This document shows positions 26,863 through 35,277 of a DNA stretch of 64,000 nt, one piece after another (position 1 is the first letter of the stretch; each line of letters begins with the position of its first letter). The stretch is taken from positions 7,228,001 to 7,292,000 of the forward strand of contig NZ_CP076538.1 of NCBI RefSeq assembly GCF_018885265.1, written 5' to 3'. Source of the DNA: Amycolatopsis aidingensis. Lineage in GTDB: Bacteria; Actinomycetota; Actinomycetes; Mycobacteriales; Pseudonocardiaceae. The position numbers were made by a program, and so were the translations under genes. Under the pieces are notes generated by a model, which had not been told where the DNA came from, did no database searches, and saw only the letters and a list, made by a program, of their open reading frames with translations.

Positions 26863-26876
26863 TGGGAGCGCTCTCA
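26863..26876. promoter_or_regulatory. CebR-type operator, cebE proximal
   Basis: TGGGAGCGCTCTCA differs in one position from the 14-bp palindrome TGGGAGCGCTCCCA bound by CebR in Streptomyces. It is 46 bp upstream of the cebE start, where a bound repressor would block the promoter. Confidence 0.85.
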
Positions 26877-26990
26877 GTGGTGCGCCGAGTCTGTACCCGG
26901 GCCGCACCGCTGTCAAGGAACGGAATCCGGCCGTTATCTCCGGATCTGGTGGAGCGGGTGACGGGCGGTCACGCCTGGGCCGCTAGCGTT

Positions 26991-27004
26991 TGGGAGCGCT
27001 CCAA
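26991..27004. promoter_or_regulatory. CebR-type operator, cebE distal
   Basis: TGGGAGCGCTCCAA is a 13-of-14 match to the CebR operator. It lies between the cebR stop and cebE, 115 bp further upstream than the proximal box. Two boxes in one promoter allow cooperative or looped repression. Confidence 0.83.
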
Positions 27005-27032
27005 AAGCTTCTGGAGCAGGTGGTGGGTCCGG

Positions 27033-28064
27033 TCAGGCCGACTCGCGGCAGACCAGCTCGGTCGGCAGGATCACCGGGTCGAGCTGCCTGCCCGAGTGGT
27101 CGAGCTGGGTGATCAGCAGCCGGGCGAGCTCGCGGCCCATCTCGTGCACCGGCTGGCTCACGCTGGTGAGCGTCGGATCGGTGTTGCGCGCCACGTCCGA
27201 GTCGTCGAAGCCGATCAGTGCGACATCGTCCGGGACCCGGCGGCCGGTGGCCCGCAACGCGCGCAGGGCCCCGGCCGCCATCAGGTCGCTGGCCGCGAAC
27301 ACGGCGTCGACCTCCGGATCCTTACCGAGGAGCTGGTGCATCGCGTGCTCGCCGCTGGCCTGCCCGAAGTCGCCCTGGGCCACCAGCCTGGTCACCCCGC
27401 GCCGCCCCTTCAACGCCGCGCGGTAGCCCGCGAGCCGGTCGATGCCGACCGACATGTCCTGCGGGCCGGTGATCGTGGCGATCCGGCGGCGGCCCTGCGC
27501 GTAGAGGTACTCGGTGGCGGACCGCGCGCCCGCCAGGTTGTCCGCGTCCACATAGGGGACGTCGCCCATATCGGACATCGGCCTGCCGTTCAGCGCCACC
27601 GGCGCACCGGCGGCCACCAGGTTGCGCGGCAGCGGATCGTCGCCGTGCAGCGAGATCAGGGCCACCCCGTCCACATGACCGTTGCGCACCAGCTGCTCCA
27701 CCCGGTCGTGCTGACGTGCCGTGCTGGCCATCATCAGGTTCAGCTGCAGCGGGGTGGTGGACAGCTCCTGGCTGAGCCCGCGCACCAGCGCGGCGAAGAA
27801 GGGTTCACCGAAGACCCGCGCCTCGGACTCCGAGACCACCAGCAGCACGGTGTCGCTGCGCCGGGTCACCAGGCTGCGCGCGGCCTGGTTCGGCACGTAG
27901 CCGAGCTTGCGGATCGCATCCTGGACCGCCTTCAGCTTGCCCGCACTGACTTCCAGCGAGCCATTGACCACACGGGACACGGTGCCGCGGGAGACGCCCG
28001 CCTCGGCGGCGACCTGCTCGAGTGTCGGCCGCCCACTCGTCCGGACCCCACCTGAACCCGACAT
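27033..28064 (-). CDS. cebR: LacI-family repressor, CebR-like
   Basis: This is a 343-residue LacI/GalR repressor. The N-terminal helix-turn-helix reads RPTLEQVAAEAGVSRGTVSR followed by VVNG, then the hinge helix (NQAARSLVTRR) and the periplasmic-binding-protein-like sensor domain (residues about 70-343). The ATG at 28064 follows GGGGAG; an in-phase start at 28145 would cover the upstream box. CebR in Streptomyces represses cellulase and cellobiose-import genes until cellobiose binds. Matching boxes occur upstream of cebR itself, in front of cebE and between GH48 and GH9, so it probably regulates itself and both cellulase and uptake genes. Confidence 0.92.
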   Translation of the reverse strand: MSGSGGVRTSGRPTLEQVAAEAGVSRGTVSRVVNGSLEVSAGKLKAVQDAIRKLGYVPNQAARSLVTRRSDTVLLVVSESEARVFGEPFFAALVRGLSQELSTTPLQLNLMMASTARQHDRVEQLVRNGHVDGVALISLHGDDPLPRNLVAAGAPVALNGRPMSDMGDVPYVDADNLAGARSATEYLYAQGRRRIATITGPQDMSVGIDRLAGYRAALKGRRGVTRLVAQGDFGQASGEHAMHQLLGKDPEVDAVFAASDLMAAGALRALRATGRRVPDDVALIGFDDSDVARNTDPTLTSVSQPVHEMGRELARLLITQLDHSGRQLDPVILPTELVCRESA

Positions 28065-28120
28065 ACCGCACACTCCCCTGCTCGACTCGCCGTTCCCCGA
28101 ATGGTGCGGACCTATCGTAC

Positions 28121-28134
28121 TGGGAACGCTCACG
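28121..28134. promoter_or_regulatory. CebR-type operator, cebR autoregulation
   Basis: TGGGAACGCTCACG matches 11 of 14 positions of the CebR palindrome. It lies 57 bp upstream of the cebR start codon. The weaker match fits a site filled only at high repressor level. Confidence 0.65.
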
Positions 28135-28179
28135 GGAGGGTTCAAGTGTGATCGGTTCGTGGCGCCCGGACCTCCCGGT

Positions 28180-28218
28180 GCCGTGGCGCCGTCACCGTCT
28201 CACCGACGACGCCACGGC
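28180..28218 (-). terminator. Hairpin after the LPMO gene
   Basis: An inverted repeat pairs 28180-28193 (GCCGTGGCGCCGTC) with 28205-28218 at 13 of 14 positions around an 11-base loop. It lies 21 bp after the AA10 stop and upstream of the cebR promoter, so it probably separates the two transcripts. There is no T-tract, as is usual in actinomycetes. Confidence 0.7.
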
Positions 28219-28239
28219 GTTGCTGACCGGGAAGGAGGC

Positions 28240-29301
28240 CTACGGGCTGAGGCAGCTCAGGCTGCCCTCCGCCGGGTACCTTGCCTCCCCGGTGGCGTCG
28301 GCGACGAAGCCGAAACTGGTCTCGCCATCGGCTGCCACCGTGCGGTTCCAGTCGGCGTTGCGCACCGTCACCGCGGACCCGCTGATCGTGTGTTGCCCGT
28401 CCCACAGGCTGTTGATCCGCTGGCCCGCGCCGAGGGTCCAGTCGACCCGCCAGCCGTTCAGCGGCTCCGTGCCGTGGTTATGCACCGACACCTCGGCCTG
28501 GAACCCGCCGGACCAGGAGTTGGTCACCTCGTAGTGCGCCATGCAGTCCTGTGCGGGCGGGTCGGTGGGGTCGGTGCTCGGCGGCGGCTGCTGTTCACCG
28601 ATGCCGGTCACCTCGCCGTTACCGCCGTCGAACACCACGTCCGAGCAGCCGTAGAAGGTCTCCGCGCTGTCCGAGCGCTCCCACACCGAGTAGATGATGT
28701 GGTCGCCGGTCTTGCCGTCGGGCAGGGTGCCGCTCCACTCGTAGCGGCCTTCGATGCTGCCGACCGGTCCGGTCACCTCAGGGTGATCCACGGTGAGGAA
28801 GGGCTCCTCCTCCAGGTCGTCCCAGCTGAGCGGCTGGCTCGGATCCCAGCCGTCCTTGGTGACGTACAGGTAGAACCAGCCGGGGTGGGCCGCCCAGGCG
28901 TTGTAGGACCAGCTGAAGGGCGCCCCGGAGGTGAGGTGCGTCCGCGGCCATTCCGTGCCGGGAAGGTCGAACCCGGAGAAGTTCGGGTTGCCGCCGCTGC
29001 ACAGCTGCCCGTCCGGGATGAAGCCCTCGGTGCGGCCCGCACCGTCCGAACGCAACACACTGAACCAGTTGTACAGCGAGTTCGCCCCGCTTTCCGCAAC
29101 CGCGTCCGCGCACGCCGGGTTCTGCGGAACGATATTGCCCTGCGGAGTGTGCCCGTCCTGGTAGCACAGGAAGGTACGGCTGCCCGGCTGCATCAGCGCG
29201 CCGTGCGCCGCGGCCTGCCGTCCGTTACCCGACAGCACCACCAGCACGGTGAACAACGCGGTGGCCGCGGCGAGCAGTACCGCGATTCTGCGTTTCTTCA
29301 T
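28240..29301 (-). CDS. AA10 lytic polysaccharide monooxygenase with CBM2
   Basis: This is a 353-residue secreted copper enzyme that breaks crystalline cellulose or chitin chains by oxidation. The signal peptide (residues 1-32) ends AAA, so the mature protein begins with His33, the first copper ligand; His139 (AWAAHPGW) is the second ligand of the histidine brace. The AA10 domain runs to about residue 220. A Thr/Pro linker (PPPSTDPTDPPAQD) then leads to a C-terminal CBM2 (CMAHYEVTNSWSGGFQAEV ... SCLSP) with surface Trp residues. The ATG at 29301 has the better spacing from AAGGAG; another ATG sits one codon earlier. CBM2 and the neighbouring cellulases favour cellulose. There is no CebR box directly upstream, so it may be read through from GH48. 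Confidence 0.93.
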   Translation of the reverse strand: MKKRRIAVLLAAATALFTVLVVLSGNGRQAAAHGALMQPGSRTFLCYQDGHTPQGNIVPQNPACADAVAESGANSLYNWFSVLRSDGAGRTEGFIPDGQLCSGGNPNFSGFDLPGTEWPRTHLTSGAPFSWSYNAWAAHPGWFYLYVTKDGWDPSQPLSWDDLEEEPFLTVDHPEVTGPVGSIEGRYEWSGTLPDGKTGDHIIYSVWERSDSAETFYGCSDVVFDGGNGEVTGIGEQQPPPSTDPTDPPAQDCMAHYEVTNSWSGGFQAEVSVHNHGTEPLNGWRVDWTLGAGQRINSLWDGQHTISGSAVTVRNADWNRTVAADGETSFGFVADATGEARYPAEGSLSCLSP

Positions 29302-29340
29302 CATCTCTCCTTTCGGTGACCCGTTTCGCGGGCCGGGGAC

Positions 29341-29374
29341 GGCGGTCACGCGCGGGCGGGTGCGCGTGACCGCC
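29341..29374 (-). terminator. Strong hairpin between GH48 and LPMO genes
   Basis: A perfect 13-bp stem (GGCGGTCACGCGC at 29341-29353, complement at 29362-29374) encloses an 8-base loop. It lies 29 bp after the GH48 stop. It could end or weaken transcription from GH48 into the LPMO gene, giving polar expression, or protect the GH48 mRNA end. Confidence 0.75.
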
Positions 29375-29402
29375 TCGTCACGGCCGTCCGGCCGTACCCT
29401 GC

Positions 29403-32336
29403 TCAGCCGAACAGCCGCACGTGGGTGGAGAAGGCCGTGGCGATCTCGGCCTGCGCCCAGAACCGGTGGTAGGTGAACGTCGGAGCCGGACCACCGTCCA
29501 AATAGTTCTGAACCTTTGGCCATTGCGGATCGTCCCGGTAGAACGACCGGATCGAGAGGAAGGTGGATTCCGAGTCGATCCGGTCCCCGTTCGGCATCTG
29601 GCCCGTCCAGTCCGGAGGGACGTAGGTGCCCTCACCGGTTTCCGGGTCGTACTCGTCGTCGAACCTGGCGTAGTCGGTGCGGGTCTCCTCGGTCGCGATG
29701 CCGATCGAGTCGGTGTGCGCAAGCAGTGCGTCCAGCAGACCCTCGCCGACCGTCCGCGCCTGCGCGTCCCCGGATGCGGCGGCGTAGTTCAGCAGCACCT
29801 TGGCGTAGGCCGCGGCCACGCCGACGTCCTGGCTGGTGTTCACCACCTCGACGTGCAGGTCCTCATTGGCACCGGGGTTGTCCGGGTCCCAGGTGTCCGG
29901 CTGGCCGCTCCACTCCATATCGGACGGTATGGCGAACTCGCCGTCCGCGCCGATGGTGGTGTGCTCGATGGCCCAGGGCACCCACTTGTCCAGGATCCGC
30001 CCGGCGCGCTCGTCCCCGGTCTGCTCGTACAGCTGCGCGACCCGCTCCAGCCCCCAGACCTGGAAGCCGAACCACCGGTTGCTCGGCGGGTCGTGCCAGA
30101 CCGGCTGCCAGTCATAGAACATCCCGTAGAAGGTCGAGGACCCCGCGGGCGGCTCGGCGTACTGGCCGTCCCAGCTGTTGGTCGCGCCGCCTGCGATACC
30201 GCCCTCGGCGGACTGCAGCCACTGCAGGAACTCCAGCTGCCGGTCCAGGCTCTCCGCCCAGTCCCGGGTACCGGTCGCCGACTCCGGCTGCAGGGCCGGA
30301 TCGTTCGCCAGCGCGTAGGCGGCCATCGGGTTCTGGTAGCCCTGGTGCACGGCACCGTCCCCGATGCGCCACGCCCAGCCTGCCGAGGTGTCGTAGGCAC
30401 CGCCCCAGGCGTAGTACCAGGACATCAGGTAGTGCTGGCTCTGCCTGCCGGTCCCACCTGGGCAGGTACTGGCGCCGACGCAGTCCCCGATCCGCTTGAA
30501 GTACTTGTCGAACATGGCGTACCGCAGGTAGTCGCCCATCTTCGACGCCTTGTCCACCACCTCGCTGACCTGACCGGCCTGGCCCTGCTCACTGGCCCAC
30601 TGGTTGGCAAGGTAGGCCACCTGCACCGCGCGCGCGTCGGCGTCCGGGGCATTGGTGTACTTCCACTGCCGCGCGTACTGGGCGTCGCCGGTGAACAGGT
30701 CGAGATAGCCGTTCGGGCCGCCGAACGCGAAGGTGTCGCAGGAGGGCTGCGGGATGGTCTCCCACACCGACTCCGAGGACCCGCGCTGGTAGGTGTTCAT
30801 GTACGCGGGTGCGGTGGTGCCGTCCCCGCAGTGGCCGAAACCGTAGGTGTTGTCCACGTCCAGCAGCCAGTGCATGCCGTAGATGTCGTCGGTCCCGTAG
30901 GTTTCGGACAGCTCCTGTGCGATCGGGTCGGATCCCACCGGAACGTCGCTGTCCAGCTGCGCCGGGTACTCGTCCATCCGCGGCCACTCCGGTGCGTAGG
31001 TCGCCGGGCTGGATGGGTCGTAGTCGGCGTTGGTGGGCTGGTCCTCCTGCCCCGGGATGATGTAGGTCTCCATCGACTCCCAGGCCGCGTTGAACGGTTC
31101 CCAGTCACCCTGGATCCGGCCGTACGCGGCCTCCAGCCACAGGTAGTAGCTGAACGCCTCGGATGTCGTCTGGTGCCCGTGGTCGGGCGCCTCGACCAGC
31201 AGCGTCTCCACCGAGTGGTACGGCACCAGCAGATCACCGAACTGCCGGAAGTAGCCACTGTCCGGGTCCTTGATCTTGTGGTACTGGGTGAGGAAAGCGT
31301 TCTGGTAGTCCGATGTGGACGGATCGAGCTCGGTGGCCGTCACGGTGGCGGCGGTGTGTCCCGGCGCGGCCAGGGTGAAAGTCGCCGAGCCCAGCTCACC
31401 ACCGTTGTCCGCGGAGGCGATGGTCAGTTGCTGCGCGGTGTCCCAGTTCTGCCGGTCGAAGGACAGCTGCGCGGGTGCCGCGCTGAGGTCAGCGCTGCCC
31501 GAGCTGCGCTCGACCGCCACGGTCACCGGACCCGCGGGCTGGGTGGCCAGCCGGACGTTCACCTCCGCCTGGTCGCCCTGCCGGACGCTCACCTCGGACG
31601 GGGTGGCCTGCACGGCGGGCGCGGACAGCACCCGCACTCCGACCGGGCTGGACACCGTGGACGCGCCCCGGTCGTCGAAAGCCCTGGCGGTGACCGAGTA
31701 CTGTCCCGGCTGCGCATCGGTCCAGGTGTACTCGAACGGAGCCGTTTCGTCCGTACCCACCAGCTCGGTGTCGGCGTAGAACTCGACCCTGCCCACCGTG
31801 CCGTCGCTGTCCGCGGCCTCCGCGCGCAGGTCGATCTCGGCAGGCACGGTGTATGAGGTGCCGTCGGCAGGCTCGGTGAGCCGCACGCTCGGCGCCTCGT
31901 TCGGCCCGGTGCACAGCGTCCCGTTCACCGCGAAGTCGGTGGGTGCCCGGTTGGCACCGGAGTGCTCGCCGTTGAAGCCGAACTCCACCGAGCCGCCTGC
32001 CGGGATGACCCGGTTCCAGCCGACGTTGCGGACGCTCACCGCGCTGCCGGTCTGGCTGACCGTGCCGTTCCACAGCTGGGCCACCCGCTGCTGGTCCGGG
32101 AAGGTCCAGCTGAGCTCCCAGCCGTCGATCGGCTCGGTGCCGTCGTTCCGGATCGTCACGCCTGCGCCGAATCCGGTGTTCCACTCGTTGGTGACGCGGT
32201 AGTCCACGGTGCAGGAAGGCGCGGCCGCGGCGACCGGGACCGGACTCACCGTGGCCACCACCGCGAGCGCCGTTGCGGCCAGCGCCGCGGGCAACGGCCC
32301 CGCCCGCAACGGTCGCGAACGTCGTCGGGATCTCAT
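29403..32336 (-). CDS. GH48 reducing-end cellobiohydrolase with N-terminal CBM2
   Basis: This is a 977-residue secreted processive exocellulase. A signal peptide covers residues 1-38. A CBM2 follows (about 42-142, CTVDYRVTNEWNTGFGAGV), then an Ig-like module (148-238), a further beta module (239-338) and the GH48 catalytic domain (about 343-977). The proposed proton donor is Glu393 (HQTTSEAFSYYLWLEA). GH48 enzymes attack cellulose from the reducing end and act together with GH9 and LPMO partners. The ATG at 32336 follows GAGGAGG. It is divergent from the GH9 gene; the shared promoter region carries a perfect CebR palindrome 124 bp upstream. Length and frame are intact. Confidence 0.95.
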   Translation of the reverse strand: MRSRRRSRPLRAGPLPAALAATALAVVATVSPVPVAAAAPSCTVDYRVTNEWNTGFGAGVTIRNDGTEPIDGWELSWTFPDQQRVAQLWNGTVSQTGSAVSVRNVGWNRVIPAGGSVEFGFNGEHSGANRAPTDFAVNGTLCTGPNEAPSVRLTEPADGTSYTVPAEIDLRAEAADSDGTVGRVEFYADTELVGTDETAPFEYTWTDAQPGQYSVTARAFDDRGASTVSSPVGVRVLSAPAVQATPSEVSVRQGDQAEVNVRLATQPAGPVTVAVERSSGSADLSAAPAQLSFDRQNWDTAQQLTIASADNGGELGSATFTLAAPGHTAATVTATELDPSTSDYQNAFLTQYHKIKDPDSGYFRQFGDLLVPYHSVETLLVEAPDHGHQTTSEAFSYYLWLEAAYGRIQGDWEPFNAAWESMETYIIPGQEDQPTNADYDPSSPATYAPEWPRMDEYPAQLDSDVPVGSDPIAQELSETYGTDDIYGMHWLLDVDNTYGFGHCGDGTTAPAYMNTYQRGSSESVWETIPQPSCDTFAFGGPNGYLDLFTGDAQYARQWKYTNAPDADARAVQVAYLANQWASEQGQAGQVSEVVDKASKMGDYLRYAMFDKYFKRIGDCVGASTCPGGTGRQSQHYLMSWYYAWGGAYDTSAGWAWRIGDGAVHQGYQNPMAAYALANDPALQPESATGTRDWAESLDRQLEFLQWLQSAEGGIAGGATNSWDGQYAEPPAGSSTFYGMFYDWQPVWHDPPSNRWFGFQVWGLERVAQLYEQTGDERAGRILDKWVPWAIEHTTIGADGEFAIPSDMEWSGQPDTWDPDNPGANEDLHVEVVNTSQDVGVAAAYAKVLLNYAAASGDAQARTVGEGLLDALLAHTDSIGIATEETRTDYARFDDEYDPETGEGTYVPPDWTGQMPNGDRIDSESTFLSIRSFYRDDPQWPKVQNYLDGGPAPTFTYHRFWAQAEIATAFSTHVRLFG

Positions 32337-32459
32337 CGAATCCTCCTCGTCTGCGCAGGGAACGGATGGAATCCGGTCCGGGGCGGCCACCCTGGGCCGC
32401 GACCGCCCCGGACCGGAGCTCGGAGGGGAGACCGGCTCCCCGGTTGTGACCTAAAACAC

Positions 32460-32473
32460 TGGGAGCGCTCCCA
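32460..32473. promoter_or_regulatory. CebR-type operator, GH48/GH9 intergenic (perfect)
   Basis: TGGGAGCGCTCCCA is the exact consensus palindrome. It lies between the divergent GH48 and GH9 genes, 124 and 126 bp from their starts, and can serve both promoters. Confidence 0.9.
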
Positions 32474-32564
32474 GACTGTACGCGACCGACCGCGGCATGT
32501 GAAGGCCCGGCGGCCGGTTGACACCCGCACCGTTCCGGGGCAAGCATTTTTGCACGCCCATTTC

Positions 32565-32578
32565 TGGGAGCGCTCACA
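32565..32578. promoter_or_regulatory. CebR-type operator, GH9 proximal
   Basis: TGGGAGCGCTCACA differs in one position from the consensus and sits 21 bp upstream of the GH9 start codon. A repressor there would block transcription start or early elongation of the GH9 gene. Confidence 0.83.
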
Positions 32579-32598
32579 CCGACGTGAGAGGAATCGAC

Positions 32599-35208
32599 GT
32601 GCGACGATCGAGATCACGCCCGAACCGGAACCGGCTCTTTCCCCTGCTCCTGGCCGCGACGACCGTGCCGGTGGCGGCCACGCTCGCCCCGGCCGCGACC
32701 GCGCAGGAACCCGTCGAACAGATCAGCAACGGTGACTTCGCCGGGGGCCTGCAACCCTGGTGGCACACCGAGAACGCCCCGGCCTCCGTCTCGGACGGCA
32801 GGCTGTGCGCCGAGGTCACCGGCGGCACGGTGAACCCGTGGGACGCCATCGTCGGCCAGAACGACATCACGCTGCTGGACGGCGAGTCCTACCAGCTGTC
32901 CTTCACCGCGAGTGCCTCGGTGCCGGTGACCATCAGCACCAACGTGCAGCTGGCCGCCGAGCCGTACACCGCTGTGCTCAGCGAGCGGGTCGCGCTGGGC
33001 ACCGAGGCAACCGAGTTCAGCTACAACTTCACCTCCGACCTGGCCACGGACGGCGGTCAGGTCGCCTTCCAGGTGGGCGGTGGCGAGCAGCCGTGGACCT
33101 TCTGCCTGGACGAGGTGTCCCTGCGCGGCGGCGAGGCACCGGACCCGCATGAGCCGGACACCGGGCCGCGGGTACGGGTCAACCAGGTCGGCTACCTGCC
33201 GTCCGGGCCCAAGCATGCCAACCTGGTGACCGATGCGGCGCAACCGGTCGCCTGGCGGCTGGCGGACGCCGGGGGCACGGTGGTGGCCGAGGGGACCAGC
33301 AGCCCGCAGGGACTCGACCCGACATCGGGACAGTCGACACACCATATCGACTTCACCGCATTCACCGGCGAGGGCAACGGTTTCACGCTGACCGCCGATG
33401 GCGAGACGAGCTATCCCTTCGACATCCGCGAGGGCATCTACACCGATCTGCGCACCGACGCGCTGGCTTTCTTCTATCACCAGCGCAGCGGGATCGAGAT
33501 CGAGGCCGAGTACGTCGGCGCCGAGTATGCCAGGCCCGCCGGTCATCTCCAGGTGCCGCCGAACCAGGGCGATGTCGAGGTGCCCTGCCAGCCGGGGGTG
33601 TGTGACTACACTTTGGACGTCAGCGGCGGTTGGTACGACGCAGGTGACCACGGCAAGTACGTGGTCAACGGCGGGATCTCGGCCGCGCAGGTGCTGAGCG
33701 TGTACGAACGCGCGCTACACACCGACGGCGGTGATCCGGCCAAGCTCGGCGACGGCTCGCTCGCCGTGCCCGAGCGGGGCAACGGTGTTCCGGACGTGCT
33801 GGACGAGGCCCGCTGGCAGGTGGAGTTCCTGCTCAGCATGCAGGTACCCGCCGGCGAGGAACTGGCCGGCATGGCGCACCACAAGGTGCACGACGCGAAC
33901 TGGACCGGGTTGCCGCTGCTGCCGCACGAGGATCCTGAGCTGCGCGAACTGCACCCGGCGTCCACCGCCGCCACGCTGAACCTCGCCGCGGTTGGTGCGC
34001 AGTGCGCCAGGCTGTTCGCCGAGTACGACCCGGCCTTCGCCGCGCGCTGCCTGGAAGCCGCGCAGACCGCATGGGACGCGGCGAAGGCGAATCCGGCGAT
34101 CTACGCCGATCCCGAGGACGGGGTCGGTGGCGGTGCCTACAGCGATGACGACGTCACCGACGAGTTCTACTGGGCCGCGGCGGAGCTGTTCCTGACCACC
34201 GGCGAGAACCGGTACTGGACCGAGGTCAGCTCCTCGCCGCACCACGGCACCGAGGTGTTCACCGATGGCGGGTTCGGCTGGGGCTCGGTGGCAGCACTGG
34301 GCATGCTGAACCTGGCCACCGTGCCGAGCGAGCTGAGCACCGACCAGCTCGCCTTCGTCCGGGACGCCGTGGTGCGGGGCGCGCAACGTTATGCCGCCAC
34401 CGCGGACGCCGAAGCCTACGGACTGCCGTACGCACCGTATGAGTACCAGTACGTCTGGGGCTCGAACAGCCAGGTGCTGAACAACATGGTGGTACTGGCC
34501 ACGGCGCACGACCTGACCGGGCGGGCCGAGTTCGCCGAGGCGGTGCTGACCGGATGGGACTACCTGCTCGGCCGCAACCCGCTGAACCAGTCCTATGTGA
34601 CCGGTTACGGGGAGTACGACGCGCACAACCAGCATCACCGGTTCTGGGCCAACCAGAGCGATCCCTCGCTGCCGAACCCGCCAGCGGGCTCGCTGGCCGG
34701 CGGGCCGAACACCGGCTTGCAGGACCCGGTGGCCGCGGAGCAGCTGGCAGGCTGCGCGCCCGCGATGTGCTACATCGACGATATCGAGTCCTGGTCCACC
34801 AACGAGGTGACGATCAACTGGAACGCCCCGCTGGCCTGGATGGCCTCCTTCGCCGAGGACCTTGCCGGGACCGGGCCGCCGCCACAGCCGGAGTCCTCCT
34901 GCACGGTGTCCTACCGGGTGGGCAACGAGTGGCCCGGCGGCTTCGTGGCCGAGGTCGAGGTGACCAACACCGGCGAGGAACCGGTCCAGGGCTGGAGCCT
35001 GACCTGGGACTACCCGGGTGACCAGCGGGTCGGCAACGCCTGGAACGCGCGAGTCAGCCAGAGCGGCAGCACGGTCACCGCGCGCAGCGAGTCGTGGAAC
35101 GGCACGCTCGCGCCCGGTGCCTCGGTTACCTTCGGGTTGCAGGGCACCTTCGGCTCGGCCAACCCCGCGCCAGGGGAGTTCGCGCTGAACGGAAACACGT
35201 GTGCCTGA
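32599..35208 (+). CDS. GH9 endoglucanase with CBM4/9 and CBM2 modules
   Basis: This is an 869-residue secreted cellulase. After the signal peptide (residues 1-35) come a CBM4/9-type module (about 38-175, [14 protein letters not shown]), an Ig-like module (about 192-285, [20 protein letters not shown]), the GH9 catalytic domain (about 290-760) and a C-terminal CBM2 (about 770-869). Catalytic residues are visible: Asp347 and Asp350 in [10 protein letters not shown], and Glu736 in [11 protein letters not shown]; the HHRFW motif is also present. This order is typical of actinomycete processive or endo-acting GH9 enzymes. The GTG at 32599 follows GAGAGGAATCGAC; the longer frame overlaps the CebR box and is rejected. 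Confidence 0.94.
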   Translation: MRRSRSRPNRNRLFPLLLAATTVPVAATLAPAATAQEPVEQISNGDFAGGLQPWWHTENAPASVSDGRLCAEVTGGTVNPWDAIVGQNDITLLDGESYQLSFTASASVPVTISTNVQLAAEPYTAVLSERVALGTEATEFSYNFTSDLATDGGQVAFQVGGGEQPWTFCLDEVSLRGGEAPDPHEPDTGPRVRVNQVGYLPSGPKHANLVTDAAQPVAWRLADAGGTVVAEGTSSPQGLDPTSGQSTHHIDFTAFTGEGNGFTLTADGETSYPFDIREGIYTDLRTDALAFFYHQRSGIEIEAEYVGAEYARPAGHLQVPPNQGDVEVPCQPGVCDYTLDVSGGWYDAGDHGKYVVNGGISAAQVLSVYERALHTDGGDPAKLGDGSLAVPERGNGVPDVLDEARWQVEFLLSMQVPAGEELAGMAHHKVHDANWTGLPLLPHEDPELRELHPASTAATLNLAAVGAQCARLFAEYDPAFAARCLEAAQTAWDAAKANPAIYADPEDGVGGGAYSDDDVTDEFYWAAAELFLTTGENRYWTEVSSSPHHGTEVFTDGGFGWGSVAALGMLNLATVPSELSTDQLAFVRDAVVRGAQRYAATADAEAYGLPYAPYEYQYVWGSNSQVLNNMVVLATAHDLTGRAEFAEAVLTGWDYLLGRNPLNQSYVTGYGEYDAHNQHHRFWANQSDPSLPNPPAGSLAGGPNTGLQDPVAAEQLAGCAPAMCYIDDIESWSTNEVTINWNAPLAWMASFAEDLAGTGPPPQPESSCTVSYRVGNEWPGGFVAEVEVTNTGEEPVQGWSLTWDYPGDQRVGNAWNARVSQSGSTVTARSESWNGTLAPGASVTFGLQGTFGSANPAPGEFALNGNTCA

Positions 35209-35236
35209 CGGGAAAGGCAGGTAGCTGACCGGGGAA

Positions 35237-35271
35237 GGCCGGGGCCGGTCCGTTGTGGACCGGCCCCGGCC
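35237..35271. terminator. Bidirectional terminator between GH9 and mannanase
   Basis: A perfect 15-bp GC-rich stem (35237-35251 with 35257-35271) closes a GTTGT loop. It lies 28 bp after the GH9 stop and 6 bp after the end of the convergent mannanase gene, so it can stop transcription from both sides. Confidence 0.88.
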
Positions 35272-35277
35272 GCGTGC

